This document shows positions 44,289 through 52,406 of a DNA stretch of 64,000 bases, in pieces; the first letter of the stretch is position 1, and the number at the start of each line of letters is the position of its first letter. This DNA comes from Bryobacteraceae bacterium (GTDB lineage: Bacteria; Acidobacteriota; Terriglobia; Bryobacterales; Bryobacteraceae). Location: positions 505,757-569,756 of the forward strand of contig JANWVY010000001.1 in NCBI GenBank assembly GCA_025056455.1, in the 5' to 3' direction. Below the pieces are notes generated by a model. It saw nothing but the letters and a program-made list of their open reading frames with translations, did no database searches and was not told the DNA's origin. Made by a program: the position numbers and the translations under genes.

Positions 44289-46430
44289 TTAGGCTCTCCT
44301 CTCTTGCAAGGCGGCGAGAACACGGTTCGGCGTTAGAGGAACCGTCGGCACTCGAACGCCAATGGCGTTGGCCACAGCATTGGCAATCGCGGCAATGCCG
44401 CCCACCGTGGGAGGCTCACCGAGTCCGATCACGCCGCGCTTATCGTTTTCCGGAGTAATGTGCAGATCTACCAGAATCTCACCAATATCGCCAATGCCCG
44501 CGAGTTTGTAGAACTCCATATCGGGATTCAACACGCGGCCTGTCTTGGCGTCCATAATGCGCTCTTCCATCAGGGCGCCGCAAATGGACATGATGCAGGC
44601 CCCATAAACCTGGCTTTCGGCCAGCCGGGGGTTAATCACCAAACCACAATCCTGCACTGCCACCATGCGGTTCATGGTCACAACGCCGGTCTCCGTGTCC
44701 ACGGAAACATCCGCCACTTGAATCCCCGCGACCCCTTGCGTGTTCAATCCGCGCGGATTGCGGGGATCGTTGGTTCCCATTTCAGAGATGCTTTGCACGC
44801 CTAACTTTTTGCAGGCAGCACCCCACAACAGATTTTTTGAAGGATTCCCCTTGACTTGGATTTTTCCGTCCACCGCCTCGAGCTGGTCCGGTTGTGCGCC
44901 CAGGGCCGGAGCAACTTTCTCGAAGAGTTTCTCTAGGGCATTGACGGCTGCAATCCGGGAAGAACTGCTCACGCCGCCCACCGTCGTGGATCCGCCAGAA
45001 GGATTCGAGGGCGGATAGGAGTTATCTCCCAAGTTCACCTTGATGGATTCCAGCGGCAGACCGAGCGTCTCTGCTACGACCTGCGCAATCACCGTACGGG
45101 TGCCCGTTCCAAGATCCTGGCTGCCCAGCTCGACAATCACCGAACCGTCGGGGTGGATCGTCACACGGCAGTTCGAGGCATGGCCTAAACCGCCCCAGGT
45201 GCAGATTCCAATGCCCATGCCGCGCTTGATGGGACCCGGCCCAGAATCACCGCGGCGATGCCACCGCTTGGACCACTCCGACATTTCCGCCGCTTTCTTC
45301 AACTGGGCCAAATAGCTGTCGCGCCGCGCTTCCGCCACCCACTGCATGTTCTTGGCAAACACTTCCATGGGATCCAAGCCCAGCTTCGCAGCCAGATCCT
45401 CGATGGCCGAACAGGTGAGGAACGAGGCCTGGGGATGGTTCGGCGCACGCCAAGCGCGCAGCGGTCCGCAGTTGGTCATCACCGCCGTGTGGTTCATCCG
45501 CCGGTTGGGGATGTTGACAAAGACGTAGGGAATCGGGGGCATGCCGCCGCCCGACATCCCGCCCGTGGCCCATGAGCTCGACTCCCAGCCGATAATCGTG
45601 CCGTCTTTCTTCGCGGCAAGACGGATCTTGGCGAAAGCCGAAGGCCGGTTGCCCGCGATATTGAGTTCCGTAGCGCGATCCAAAAACAGCTTGACGGGCC
45701 GGCCACCGCTTGCTTTGGACAGATTGGCGCACTCAACCCCCCAGCGGTCGGCAGGAAACTTGCTGCCAAAGCCTCCGCCGATGTGGTCCATGTGCACCTT
45801 CACTTGCGTGGCGGGCACGCCTAAATTTTTGGCCAGGTCCGGACCGATGTTGGTCACATTCTGCGTGGAAGGCCAGTAATTGATTTGATCGCCTTTCCAC
45901 TCCACGACTTGGCCGTGAGGCTCCAGGCAACAGTGTGTCAACACCGGAATGCCATACATCCCTTCACTGATAACCTCTGCCTCGCGGAACGCTTTGTCCG
46001 GATCGCCAGTGACTTGTTCGCCGGCGGGCTTGGCGCGATCAGCAACCTTGGAGAGATCTTCTTCCCGCACCACGTGCGGCAGGACTTCATAATCGACTTT
46101 GATCGCGCGGACGGCATCACGCGCCACCTCTTCGCTGGTTGCGGAAACGAAGGCGATCTCCTGGCTGACCCATTGCAGTTCAGTTCCCGCTGGAGCGACC
46201 ACGCGCACCGCCGTCACGCCCGGCATCTTCTCTGCCTGGGAGGTGTCAATGCTGCGCACCTTGGCGTGGGCGTAGGGCGAGGTCAGCATGGCGGCAAAAA
46301 GCATTCCCGGCTTGTTGAGATCGGAGTTGTATTTTGCCCGGCCCGTTGCTTTTTCGATTCCATCCACACGGCGGTAGCGCTTGCCAATCTGCTTGCGCGA
46401 CTCCATGGGGGGCCAGCTGTAGTTAGGCAT
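44289..46430 (-). CDS. Molybdenum hydroxylase Mo-binding subunit
   Basis: This 713-residue large subunit has the aldehyde oxidase/xanthine dehydrogenase a/b hammerhead (RVDGIEKATGRAKYNSDL, about 23-40), molybdopterin-binding segments (GGGFGSKFPADRWGVE; GPLRAWRAPNHPQASF) and the catalytic base Glu672 in GLGEPPTVGGIAAI. It oxidises an aldehyde or N-heterocycle with water as the oxygen source. It has no leader, but the small subunit has a Tat leader, so the whole complex could be carried out together, as in E. coli PaoABC. The gene overlaps the FeS gene by 8 bases. The substrate cannot be told. Confidence 0.94.
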   Translation of the reverse strand: MPNYSWPPMESRKQIGKRYRRVDGIEKATGRAKYNSDLNKPGMLFAAMLTSPYAHAKVRSIDTSQAEKMPGVTAVRVVAPAGTELQWVSQEIAFVSATSEEVARDAVRAIKVDYEVLPHVVREEDLSKVADRAKPAGEQVTGDPDKAFREAEVISEGMYGIPVLTHCCLEPHGQVVEWKGDQINYWPSTQNVTNIGPDLAKNLGVPATQVKVHMDHIGGGFGSKFPADRWGVECANLSKASGGRPVKLFLDRATELNIAGNRPSAFAKIRLAAKKDGTIIGWESSSWATGGMSGGGMPPIPYVFVNIPNRRMNHTAVMTNCGPLRAWRAPNHPQASFLTCSAIEDLAAKLGLDPMEVFAKNMQWVAEARRDSYLAQLKKAAEMSEWSKRWHRRGDSGPGPIKRGMGIGICTWGGLGHASNCRVTIHPDGSVIVELGSQDLGTGTRTVIAQVVAETLGLPLESIKVNLGDNSYPPSNPSGGSTTVGGVSSSSRIAAVNALEKLFEKVAPALGAQPDQLEAVDGKIQVKGNPSKNLLWGAACKKLGVQSISEMGTNDPRNPRGLNTQGVAGIQVADVSVDTETGVVTMNRMVAVQDCGLVINPRLAESQVYGACIMSICGALMEERIMDAKTGRVLNPDMEFYKLAGIGDIGEILVDLHITPENDKRGVIGLGEPPTVGGIAAIANAVANAIGVRVPTVPLTPNRVLAALQERRA

Positions 46431-47067
46431 TGCGTCCTCCTTTCATCGCCTTGGCTGCTTCTAAAACCGCTTTGCGAACCCCTACATAGGTGCCGCAGCG
46501 GCAAAGATTGCCGCCCAGGCCCTTTTCGACTTGCTCGAGTGTGGTGACATTGGGGTTGCGGTCCAAAAAACCTTTGGCCGCCATCACAAAGCCTGGCGTG
46601 CAATAGCCGCACTGCTGTGCGTCGTTATTCACAAAAGCTACGGAAACCGGATGCGGCTTGCCGGCTTGTGAGATGCCCTCAATCGTTTGGATCTTCTTTC
46701 CCTGCACATCGATGGCGAGAACCGTGCAGGAGTAGACCACCTTGCCGTTGACGATCATCGTACAAGCGCCGCATGTGCCCCGGTCACAGACGCGCTTGGC
46801 GCCAGTCAAATCGAGATGGTTCCGGCACGCATCAAGCAGCGTCACGCGAGGCTCGACGGTGAGCTTTTGATCCGCGCCGTTGATGTTCAACGTGATCGGT
46901 ACTGCCGAAGGCCCAAACAACCGCCCTGCGGTTTGAGCCTGTGCATCTTCTTCTAGGATGGCGCTACCCAGAGCGCCACTGGTGACACTCACGCCTTTTA
47001 GGAATCCACGGCGTGAGAAGCCAGATCGGAGGGCTTTCTCTTCCCGCTCATCGTGGTGCTTGCTCAC
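46423..47067 (-). CDS. Tat-exported 2Fe-2S subunit of molybdenum hydroxylase
   Basis: The 214-residue small subunit carries two 2Fe-2S clusters. The plant-type cluster is C94, C99, C102, C114 (CDRGTCGACTMIVNG...YSC), and the second is C153, C156, C189, C191 (CGYCTPGF...CRCGTY). A Tat leader FSRRGFLKGVSVTSGALGSA lies at 17-36. I chose GTG 47067 because it places the twin Arg near residue 20; an in-frame ATG at 47172 would add 35 residues. Being first in the operon (FeS, Mo, FAD, small Cys protein), it probably guides the folded complex through the Tat pore. Confidence 0.9.
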   Translation of the reverse strand: MSKHHDEREEKALRSGFSRRGFLKGVSVTSGALGSAILEEDAQAQTAGRLFGPSAVPITLNINGADQKLTVEPRVTLLDACRNHLDLTGAKRVCDRGTCGACTMIVNGKVVYSCTVLAIDVQGKKIQTIEGISQAGKPHPVSVAFVNNDAQQCGYCTPGFVMAAKGFLDRNPNVTTLEQVEKGLGGNLCRCGTYVGVRKAVLEAAKAMKGGRNA

Positions 47068-47226
47068 TGTGAGACACCGTCCTTTCGCGTCATGAATCAG
47101 CTTTGATAGACCAAAACGATCGCGCCGTTGCCGTTCACGAAAAGCTGAACAAGCGCTCGCTCTGCTCCGCAAGCCGGAGAGCTTGGAAGTAGGCCTGCAC
47201 GCTTGCTCGCAGCCGTCGTGAAGATC

Positions 47227-47239
47227 AGTCAGACTGACT
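47227..47239. promoter_or_regulatory. Perfect palindrome AGTCAG-A-CTGACT, operator-like
   Basis: Two 6-base arms flank one central base, in the gap between the molybdoenzyme operon and the histidine kinase gene. Sites of this form are typical for TetR-family repressors. No tetR gene is in the window, so the binding protein is unknown. Confidence 0.5.
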
Positions 47240-47312
47240 ATATCAGATGCAAAAACGAGTGGACAAGGTTACGCCGCGGCCAAGGTGATTCTACTGGCTA
47301 ATCTCAAGACGG

Positions 47313-47318
47313 TACAAT
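47313..47318 (+). promoter_or_regulatory. Candidate -10 box for the histidine kinase gene
   Basis: TACAAT overlaps an in-frame ATG at 47317, so that ATG is unlikely to be translated from this promoter. GGAGG at 47334-47338 followed by TTG at 47350 gives a consistent leader and start. Confidence 0.4.
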
Positions 47319-47349
47319 GGGGGTTGTTCCCCTGGAGGCGTTCGCTATC

Positions 47350-48828
47350 TTGACGGCGCGAATTTTCCTCAAGCTGATTTTCGCTGTCTTTTGCATTCTG
47401 GTGGTGGCGGTTCTGGCCGCCGACTATATCGCCTCGCGCTTTGTCGAGGAAAACTACATCCAAAACATGACTGCCGATCTCGGCGACAAGGCGCGAATGG
47501 TGGCCATCACCTTACGACGGCTTCCCGATCCTCCCCAGCAAGAACTCTTGACGGAAATGGGAAAAGCGCTAGGCGGCCGGCTCACGCTGGTGGACCGTAC
47601 CGGGAGAGTAATCGCCGATTCTGAGGCGAAACCGGAATCCATGGCCAACCATTCTGACCGTCCGGAGATTATCCAAGCCCTCCAAGGTCAGCTGGGCTCG
47701 GCCATCCGCTCCAGCTCAACCCTGGGCACGCCCTTTCTTTACGTGGCTATTCCCATGGAGGACAGGGTCTTGCGCTTGGCCGTCCCGGTGGCCCGCGTGC
47801 GTAGTGGCGTAGATGGCGTGCGGCGGCAGATGCTGGCTGCCGTTGCCATCGGCTTTATACCCGCCATCCTGCTGACTGCACTGATTGCCCGCTATGTTTC
47901 CGCCCGCCTCGGGAAAATCATCGAATACGCGGGTAAACTCGCCGAAGGACATTTCGACCGGCGCATTCCCTCTCCGGGCGACGACGAACTGGGGATTCTT
48001 GCCCGCAAGTTGAACGAGACCGGCGAGAAACTTCAACGCACTGTCGAACAGCTCCAGCGCGAGCACGTAGAACTCGAAAAATTGGAGCGGATTCGAAAAG
48101 ATTTCGTCATCAATGTGTCACATGAGCTGCGCACGCCACTTGCGTCCATCCAAGGCTACACGGAAACCCTACTCGATGGCGCTCTCCACGACCCTCAAAA
48201 CAACGTGCGCTTTCTCTCTATTATTCGCCAGAACGCCGAACGGCTCGCCCGGCTTACGGCCGATCTCATGACGCTTTCCCGCATTGAGCTTAAGACCCAA
48301 AAATTTCAATTCGCAGCCTACTACGTCAACTCGCTGATCACGGAAACGTTGGACTCGCTTCGTCCAATGGCCGAGAAAAAGCAAATTCGGTTGGAGTTCC
48401 AACCGGCGCCCGCGCACACCGAAGTGTTCTGCGACAGCGAAGCGGTGCATCAGATCTTGAGCAATTTGATCGACAATGCCATCAAGTACACTCCTGAAGG
48501 CGGCCGGATTACGGTTGCCGCTACCCCCCTTAATCACCCCAAGGATTTCGTCGAAATCTCGGTGGCGGATACGGGCATTGGCATCCCCGAAGAAGATTTG
48601 CCCCGATTATTCGAACGCTTTTATCGCGTGGACAAGGCTCGTTCCCGAGAACTCGGCGGAACGGGCCTGGGCTTAGCGATTGTCAAACACTTGGCGAAAG
48701 CCATGGGCGGCGACGTCGGGGTTAGCAGCCAGCTCCAGCACGGCTCTCGCTTCTGGTTTACGCTCCCAGTCCAGGATCTCGGCCTGTCCGAACATACCAG
48801 CGTTCAAGCACAGTTAACAGTTTCGTAA
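47350..48828 (+). CDS. Membrane sensor histidine kinase (PhoR-like)
   Basis: This sensor kinase has a first membrane helix (FLKLIFAVFCILVVAVLAADY), a periplasmic domain of about 120 residues with a PAS/cache-like pattern (LTLVDRTGRVIADSE), a second helix (AAVAIGFIPAILLTALIARY), a HAMP linker, and then HisKA with phospho-accepting His258 in VSHELRTPLASI and HATPase motifs NLIDNAIKYTPEGG, DTGIGIPEE and GGTGLGLAIVKHLAKAMGG. I prefer TTG 47350 with GGAGG upstream over ATG 47317, which overlaps a -10 box. Its regulator follows 39 bases downstream. No phosphate transport genes are nearby, so the PhoR label rests on architecture only. Confidence 0.93.
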   Translation: MTARIFLKLIFAVFCILVVAVLAADYIASRFVEENYIQNMTADLGDKARMVAITLRRLPDPPQQELLTEMGKALGGRLTLVDRTGRVIADSEAKPESMANHSDRPEIIQALQGQLGSAIRSSSTLGTPFLYVAIPMEDRVLRLAVPVARVRSGVDGVRRQMLAAVAIGFIPAILLTALIARYVSARLGKIIEYAGKLAEGHFDRRIPSPGDDELGILARKLNETGEKLQRTVEQLQREHVELEKLERIRKDFVINVSHELRTPLASIQGYTETLLDGALHDPQNNVRFLSIIRQNAERLARLTADLMTLSRIELKTQKFQFAAYYVNSLITETLDSLRPMAEKKQIRLEFQPAPAHTEVFCDSEAVHQILSNLIDNAIKYTPEGGRITVAATPLNHPKDFVEISVADTGIGIPEEDLPRLFERFYRVDKARSRELGGTGLGLAIVKHLAKAMGGDVGVSSQLQHGSRFWFTLPVQDLGLSEHTSVQAQLTVS

Positions 48829-48867
48829 TTGATTTGAAACTTTGAAAAGGCATTGTCAAAAGGGACC

Positions 48868-49575
48868 ATGAAGAAAATCGCATTAATCGAGGACGACGCG
48901 GATCTTTATGCCCTTCTCAAGTACAACCTGGAGAAGGAAGGGTTCGCTTTGGTCGGTGCACAGACCGGAAAAGGAGCGCTGGAGCTTTGCCGGCGCGAAC
49001 GCCCGGATTTGATCCTGCTCGACATTATGCTGCCGGATTCGGATGGTTTGGATATCTGCAAAGGAATCCGTTCGCATCCGGAGCTGGCGCACATCCCAGT
49101 GATTTTCCTCACGGCGCGCGCCTCGGAAACGGATCGCATTGTGGGGCTCGAGCTGGGCGCCAACGATTACATCGTCAAACCGTTCTTCATCCGCGAGCTG
49201 ATTGCTCGTATCAAGATCCAATTCCGCGGACAGCCAACGGCCAATCGCACGCTTAAGGCCGGTCAGCTGGAGCTTGACCGCAGCAGTTGCCGGGTGCGTC
49301 TGGATGGAAACCCGGTGTCGCTCACTGCCACCGAATTCCGCCTTCTCGAGTTTCTGATGAGCCGACCTGGCGTGGTCTTCAGCCGCGAGCAACTGCTAGA
49401 TGCGGTTTGGGGTCATGATCGCGCGGTGACCGATCGCACCGTGGACGTCTATATTCTCCGGCTCCGTCAGAAGATCGAGCCGGACAACTCGAACACTACC
49501 TACATTCGCTCGGTTCGGGGCTTCGGCTACAGCTTCAACGAGAACGTCTCGGAAACGGTGAGCGCCTCGGCTTAA
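48868..49575 (+). CDS. OmpR/PhoB-family response regulator
   Basis: This 235-residue regulator has a complete receiver (acidic pair D10-D12 region, phospho-accepting D52 in LLDIMLPDSDG, then FLTARA and IVKPF) and a winged-helix DNA-binding domain (LTATEFRLLEFLMSRPGVVF, then TVDVYILRLRQKIEPD and RSVRGFGYSF). It is the partner of the upstream histidine kinase. ATG 48868 follows AAAAGGGA closely; an upstream TTG at 48853 is possible. All key phosphorylation residues are kept, unlike the LuxR-type regulator at 22303. Confidence 0.93.
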   Translation: MKKIALIEDDADLYALLKYNLEKEGFALVGAQTGKGALELCRRERPDLILLDIMLPDSDGLDICKGIRSHPELAHIPVIFLTARASETDRIVGLELGANDYIVKPFFIRELIARIKIQFRGQPTANRTLKAGQLELDRSSCRVRLDGNPVSLTATEFRLLEFLMSRPGVVFSREQLLDAVWGHDRAVTDRTVDVYILRLRQKIEPDNSNTTYIRSVRGFGYSFNENVSETVSASA

Positions 49576-49576
49576 A

Positions 49577-49605
49577 GTCCGAGTCGCGTTGGTGTCCGAG
49601 TCGCG
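49577..49605. repeat. Direct repeat GTCCGAGTCGCG, two copies
   Basis: The 12-base unit occurs twice, separated by 5 bases (TTGGT), immediately after the response regulator stop. Its role is unknown; a tandem binding site or a chance duplication are both possible. Confidence 0.6.
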
Positions 49606-49760
49606 GCGCGCAAAGCCCTCCTGAGGTTGGGTTTGTGTGTAGCTTGTGTCCCCCAAGGGACGACGGCGGCGGCGAAGTTCCTTTGAAGTCGGATCGGATC
49701 AAGGCCTCGGGAGGGCCGCCTCTCGTACCGAGGATTGCAGCAGATTCGGGGTAATCCCAG

Positions 49761-49766
49761 TACGAT
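49761..49766 (+). promoter_or_regulatory. Candidate -10 box giving a leaderless transcript
   Basis: TACGAT ends 6 bases before the ATG at 49773 of the DUF1592 gene, with no ribosome site between. Confidence 0.4.
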
Positions 49767-49772
49767 GTTGAT

Positions 49773-51653
49773 ATGGGCGCCCGCGCTGTCTTCTTCCTGC
49801 CTTTCCTCACTCTCGCCGTTCCCGCAGCTGACTTTTCCTTTTCTGAAGCGCAAGCCTTGCTCAAATCCTATTGCTCGCCGTGCCATAACTCCAAACTCGC
49901 GTCCGGGGGTTTTGACGTTTCGCGCTACGCCACGATGAAGGCGATTCTCGACGAGCCGCGTAAGATGAGCTCGGCGCTCCGCCGCGTGCGGGAAAACGAG
50001 ATGCCTCCGCTCGGCGCCAAGGCGCTCCCCCAGCGAGAACGCGAACAATTTGTCCGCTGGCTTGATACCGCACTGCGCACGGCAGCCTGCTCGGATGGGG
50101 TCTCGCCTGCCCGTCAGCCCGTTCGCCGTCTCAATCGAAATGAGTATTCGGCTACGGTTCGCGACCTTCTGAATATCCACATCAGCGCGGGTCGCGACCT
50201 ACCGGTCGATGGAGCTGGGGGCGAGGGATTTGACAACGCCGCTGAAACACTGTTTCTGTCTCCGATTCACGCTGAAAAGTACTTAGAGGCAGCCAAACAG
50301 GCTCTGCATTATGGCTCCAAAGATCCGCGCTCCCGGGCCCGGTTCCTCATTGCCGAACCCAGTGCCCAGGTCCCGCCTGAAGCCGCGGCGCGGAAAATCC
50401 TCGAGGCCTTCCTGCCGCGCGCTTTTCGCCGGCCCGCCCAACTCGGCGAGATCGAAAAGTTTCTGAGAGTCTTTCATGCGGCCCTGTCCCGCCGCGAAGG
50501 TTTTGAGGAAGCCATCCTCCATACTTTGCAAGGGGTCATGGTCTCGCCCCACTTTCTTTTCCGGCTGGAAGAGCCAAATCCAGACGATCAGCCGCGCCTG
50601 GTGAGCGACTACGAAATGGCCTCACGGCTGTCCTACTTCCTGTGGGGCAGCATGCCTGACGAAACGTTAATGGAGCTAGCGGCACAAGGAAAGCTTCAAG
50701 ATCCAGCCGTATTGAAGGAACAGGCCACGCGCATGTTGAAAGACAGCAAATCGACCGAATTCGCCGAGCAGTTTATTGAGCAATGGCTGGGCACACGGGA
50801 ACTTGGACGCGACATCAAACCCGATCCAAAACTGTTCGCTCCCTACTATGAGCCCGAGGTGCAGAGCGGAATCCGCTATGAGCCGATTTTGTTTTTCCAA
50901 GAAATCCTCGCGCAAAACCTGTCGCTGCTCAATCTCATCGATTCGAAGTTTACTGTTGTGTCCAACAAGCTAGCCCGTTATTACGGTTGGAACATCGAGG
51001 GCCTGCGACAGCAGCCCAAGCGCGTCGAAATCCCGGAGGGCAGTCCCCGCGGAGGCCTTCTGGGTATGGCTGCGATCCACGCCGTCACATCCTTACCGCA
51101 GCGCACCAGCCCCGTGCTGCGGGGCAAGTGGGTGCTCGATGCGCTGCTTGGAACGCCGCCGCCTCCGCCCCCGCCTAACGTGCCAGAGCTCAAAGAAGAG
51201 CACGGGGCCGCACCTCGCACCATGCGAGAACGTTTGCTTCAACATCGCTCCAATCCAGCCTGCGCAAGCTGCCATAACCGCATCGATCCAATTGGCTTTG
51301 GCTTGGAGAATTTCGACGTCATCGGAAGATACCGCACAGAGGAAAACGGCAAGCCCATTGACACCCAGGGTGAGTTGCCCGATGGCGCCCGTTTTCAAAA
51401 CTTGGCCGAATTCAAACAAGCCTTGCTGGCCAAACGCGACCTCATCTTGCGCAATCTCACTGCAAAACTCCTAGGCTATGCACTTGGTCGCAGCCTGACT
51501 CTGGAGGATCACTGCGTGGTGGATCAAATTCTCAGAGACCTCGCCGCACATGACTATTCGGCCCACACGCTGATTCACGGCGTCGTTCTCAGCGTCCCGT
51601 TCCGTTACAAGCCGGGTAGGATACCTAACCTCGCGGTTACTTCTACCAATTAA
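49773..51653 (+). CDS. PSCyt1/DUF1592 secreted cytochrome-like protein (no DUF1552 partner)
   Basis: The 626-residue product has a signal peptide (MGARAVFFLPFLTLAVPAA), an N-terminal CxxCH (YCSPCHNSK, near residue 37), then the DUF1587/1595/1592/1588/1585 series (RLNRNEYSATVRDLLNI; ASRLSYFLWGSMPDETL; CASCHNRIDPIGFGLENFD). It is a paralogue of the gene at 24957, but no DUF1552 gene follows; the next gene is a bacilliredoxin 215 bases away. A candidate -10 box lies 6 bases before ATG. It is probably periplasmic and heme-bearing at the first CxxCH. The function is unknown. Confidence 0.9.
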   Translation: MGARAVFFLPFLTLAVPAADFSFSEAQALLKSYCSPCHNSKLASGGFDVSRYATMKAILDEPRKMSSALRRVRENEMPPLGAKALPQREREQFVRWLDTALRTAACSDGVSPARQPVRRLNRNEYSATVRDLLNIHISAGRDLPVDGAGGEGFDNAAETLFLSPIHAEKYLEAAKQALHYGSKDPRSRARFLIAEPSAQVPPEAAARKILEAFLPRAFRRPAQLGEIEKFLRVFHAALSRREGFEEAILHTLQGVMVSPHFLFRLEEPNPDDQPRLVSDYEMASRLSYFLWGSMPDETLMELAAQGKLQDPAVLKEQATRMLKDSKSTEFAEQFIEQWLGTRELGRDIKPDPKLFAPYYEPEVQSGIRYEPILFFQEILAQNLSLLNLIDSKFTVVSNKLARYYGWNIEGLRQQPKRVEIPEGSPRGGLLGMAAIHAVTSLPQRTSPVLRGKWVLDALLGTPPPPPPPNVPELKEEHGAAPRTMRERLLQHRSNPACASCHNRIDPIGFGLENFDVIGRYRTEENGKPIDTQGELPDGARFQNLAEFKQALLAKRDLILRNLTAKLLGYALGRSLTLEDHCVVDQILRDLAAHDYSAHTLIHGVVLSVPFRYKPGRIPNLAVTSTN

Positions 51654-51843
51654 GCCAGCGGGGATTGGACTTCCTCGTATTCCGCACAGACGATCCGCTG
51701 GGTGTGACTCTGCGTGCCTGCCAAAGCCTTGTCGCTTTGTCATTGAACCCGCGCCTTCGTGCCGCCAGCCTCTCGCCTTGGTCGGTACGCTTCCAGCCAC
51801 GGTGTCAATGAGCGAGAAGCCGATCGATGGAGAATTCTCTTAC

Positions 51844-51859
51844 TGTACTTTCCTGTACA
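51844..51859. promoter_or_regulatory. Palindrome TGTAC-N6-GTACA before the bacilliredoxin gene
   Basis: The inverted repeat overlaps a TACAAT -10 box (51856-51861) and ends 9 bases before the ATG, so a bound protein would block transcription start. The regulator is not known; a thiol- or peroxide-responsive repressor would fit the gene's function. Confidence 0.5.
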
Positions 51860-51868
51860 ATTAAAGGC

Positions 51869-52306
51869 ATGAATCGTTATCCGGAACAGCTGATTTTGCC
51901 AATGCGCCGCGATTTGACGCAGTATGGCGTGGAAGAGGTGCGCACGCCGGAGGCCGTCGATGAGGCCTTAGGACCGCAGAGCGGTTCCGTGCTGATGGTG
52001 ATCAACTCGGTTTGTGGATGTGCCGCAGGTAAGGCTCGTCCTGCCGTGGGCATGGCCTTGAATCATCCGAACCGGCCGGACCGTGCAGTCACGGTTTTTG
52101 CCGGGGCTGACGTCGAAGCGGTCCAGCATTTGAGGGCAACAAAGTTGTCCTCCGTTCCCCCATCCTCCCCTTCGATCGCTCTTTTTCGAAATGGGGAACT
52201 GGTGTTTATTCTCCACCGCCACGATATCGAATCAAGCGAGGCCCCGCAGATTGCCCAGCGGCTTACGGCGGCGTTTGATCAATACTGCGCCACGGCCAGA
52301 GTTTAA
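51869..52306 (+). CDS. Bacilliredoxin (BrxA/BrxB, YphP/YqiW family)
   Basis: This 145-residue thioredoxin-fold protein carries the family's CGC motif at C49-G50-C51 (NSVCGCAAGKARPAV) and the rest of the fold (VTVFAGADVEAVQ, ALFRNGELVFILHRHDIE). Bacilliredoxins remove bacillithiol or other low-molecular thiols from oxidised proteins. ATG 51869 is chosen because the family starts there. A palindromic operator candidate lies directly upstream and a strong terminator directly downstream, so it is a single-gene unit under its own control, probably induced by thiol stress (inference). Confidence 0.93.
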   Translation: MNRYPEQLILPMRRDLTQYGVEEVRTPEAVDEALGPQSGSVLMVINSVCGCAAGKARPAVGMALNHPNRPDRAVTVFAGADVEAVQHLRATKLSSVPPSSPSIALFRNGELVFILHRHDIESSEAPQIAQRLTAAFDQYCATARV

Positions 52307-52319
52307 CCCACCAAATTGA

Positions 52320-52348
52320 GCGGGGGCGCTGTTAGCTCCCGCCTTTTT
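52320..52348 (+). terminator. Rho-independent terminator of the bacilliredoxin gene
   Basis: An 8-base GC-rich stem GCGGGGGC/GCTCCCGC (one G-T pair) with a 7-base loop is followed at once by CTTTTTCT. It lies 14 bases after the bacilliredoxin stop. It is the clearest intrinsic terminator in the window. Confidence 0.85.
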
Positions 52349-52392
52349 CTCCTTCCTGCCAAGCCTGGCTTGGAACATCTACCAAACCGCAG

Positions 52393-52398
52393 TAGCAT
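52393..52398 (+). promoter_or_regulatory. Candidate -10 box for the DUF1549 gene
   Basis: TAGCAT lies 8 bases before the ATG at 52407, with AGAGGG between. The transcript would be leaderless or have a leader of only one or two bases. Confidence 0.35.
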
Positions 52399-52406
52399 AG
52401 AGGGAA

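Noticed and set aside
45885-46547. Open frame of 220 codons on the plus strand inside the molybdoenzyme operon
   Set aside because: Antisense to the well-conserved Mo-subunit gene, with His/Leu/Gly-rich non-protein-like sequence.
47317-47349. ATG 47317 as start of the histidine kinase
   Set aside because: It overlaps a TACAAT box and lacks a ribosome site; GGAGG plus TTG 47350 is a better fit, although this remains uncertain.
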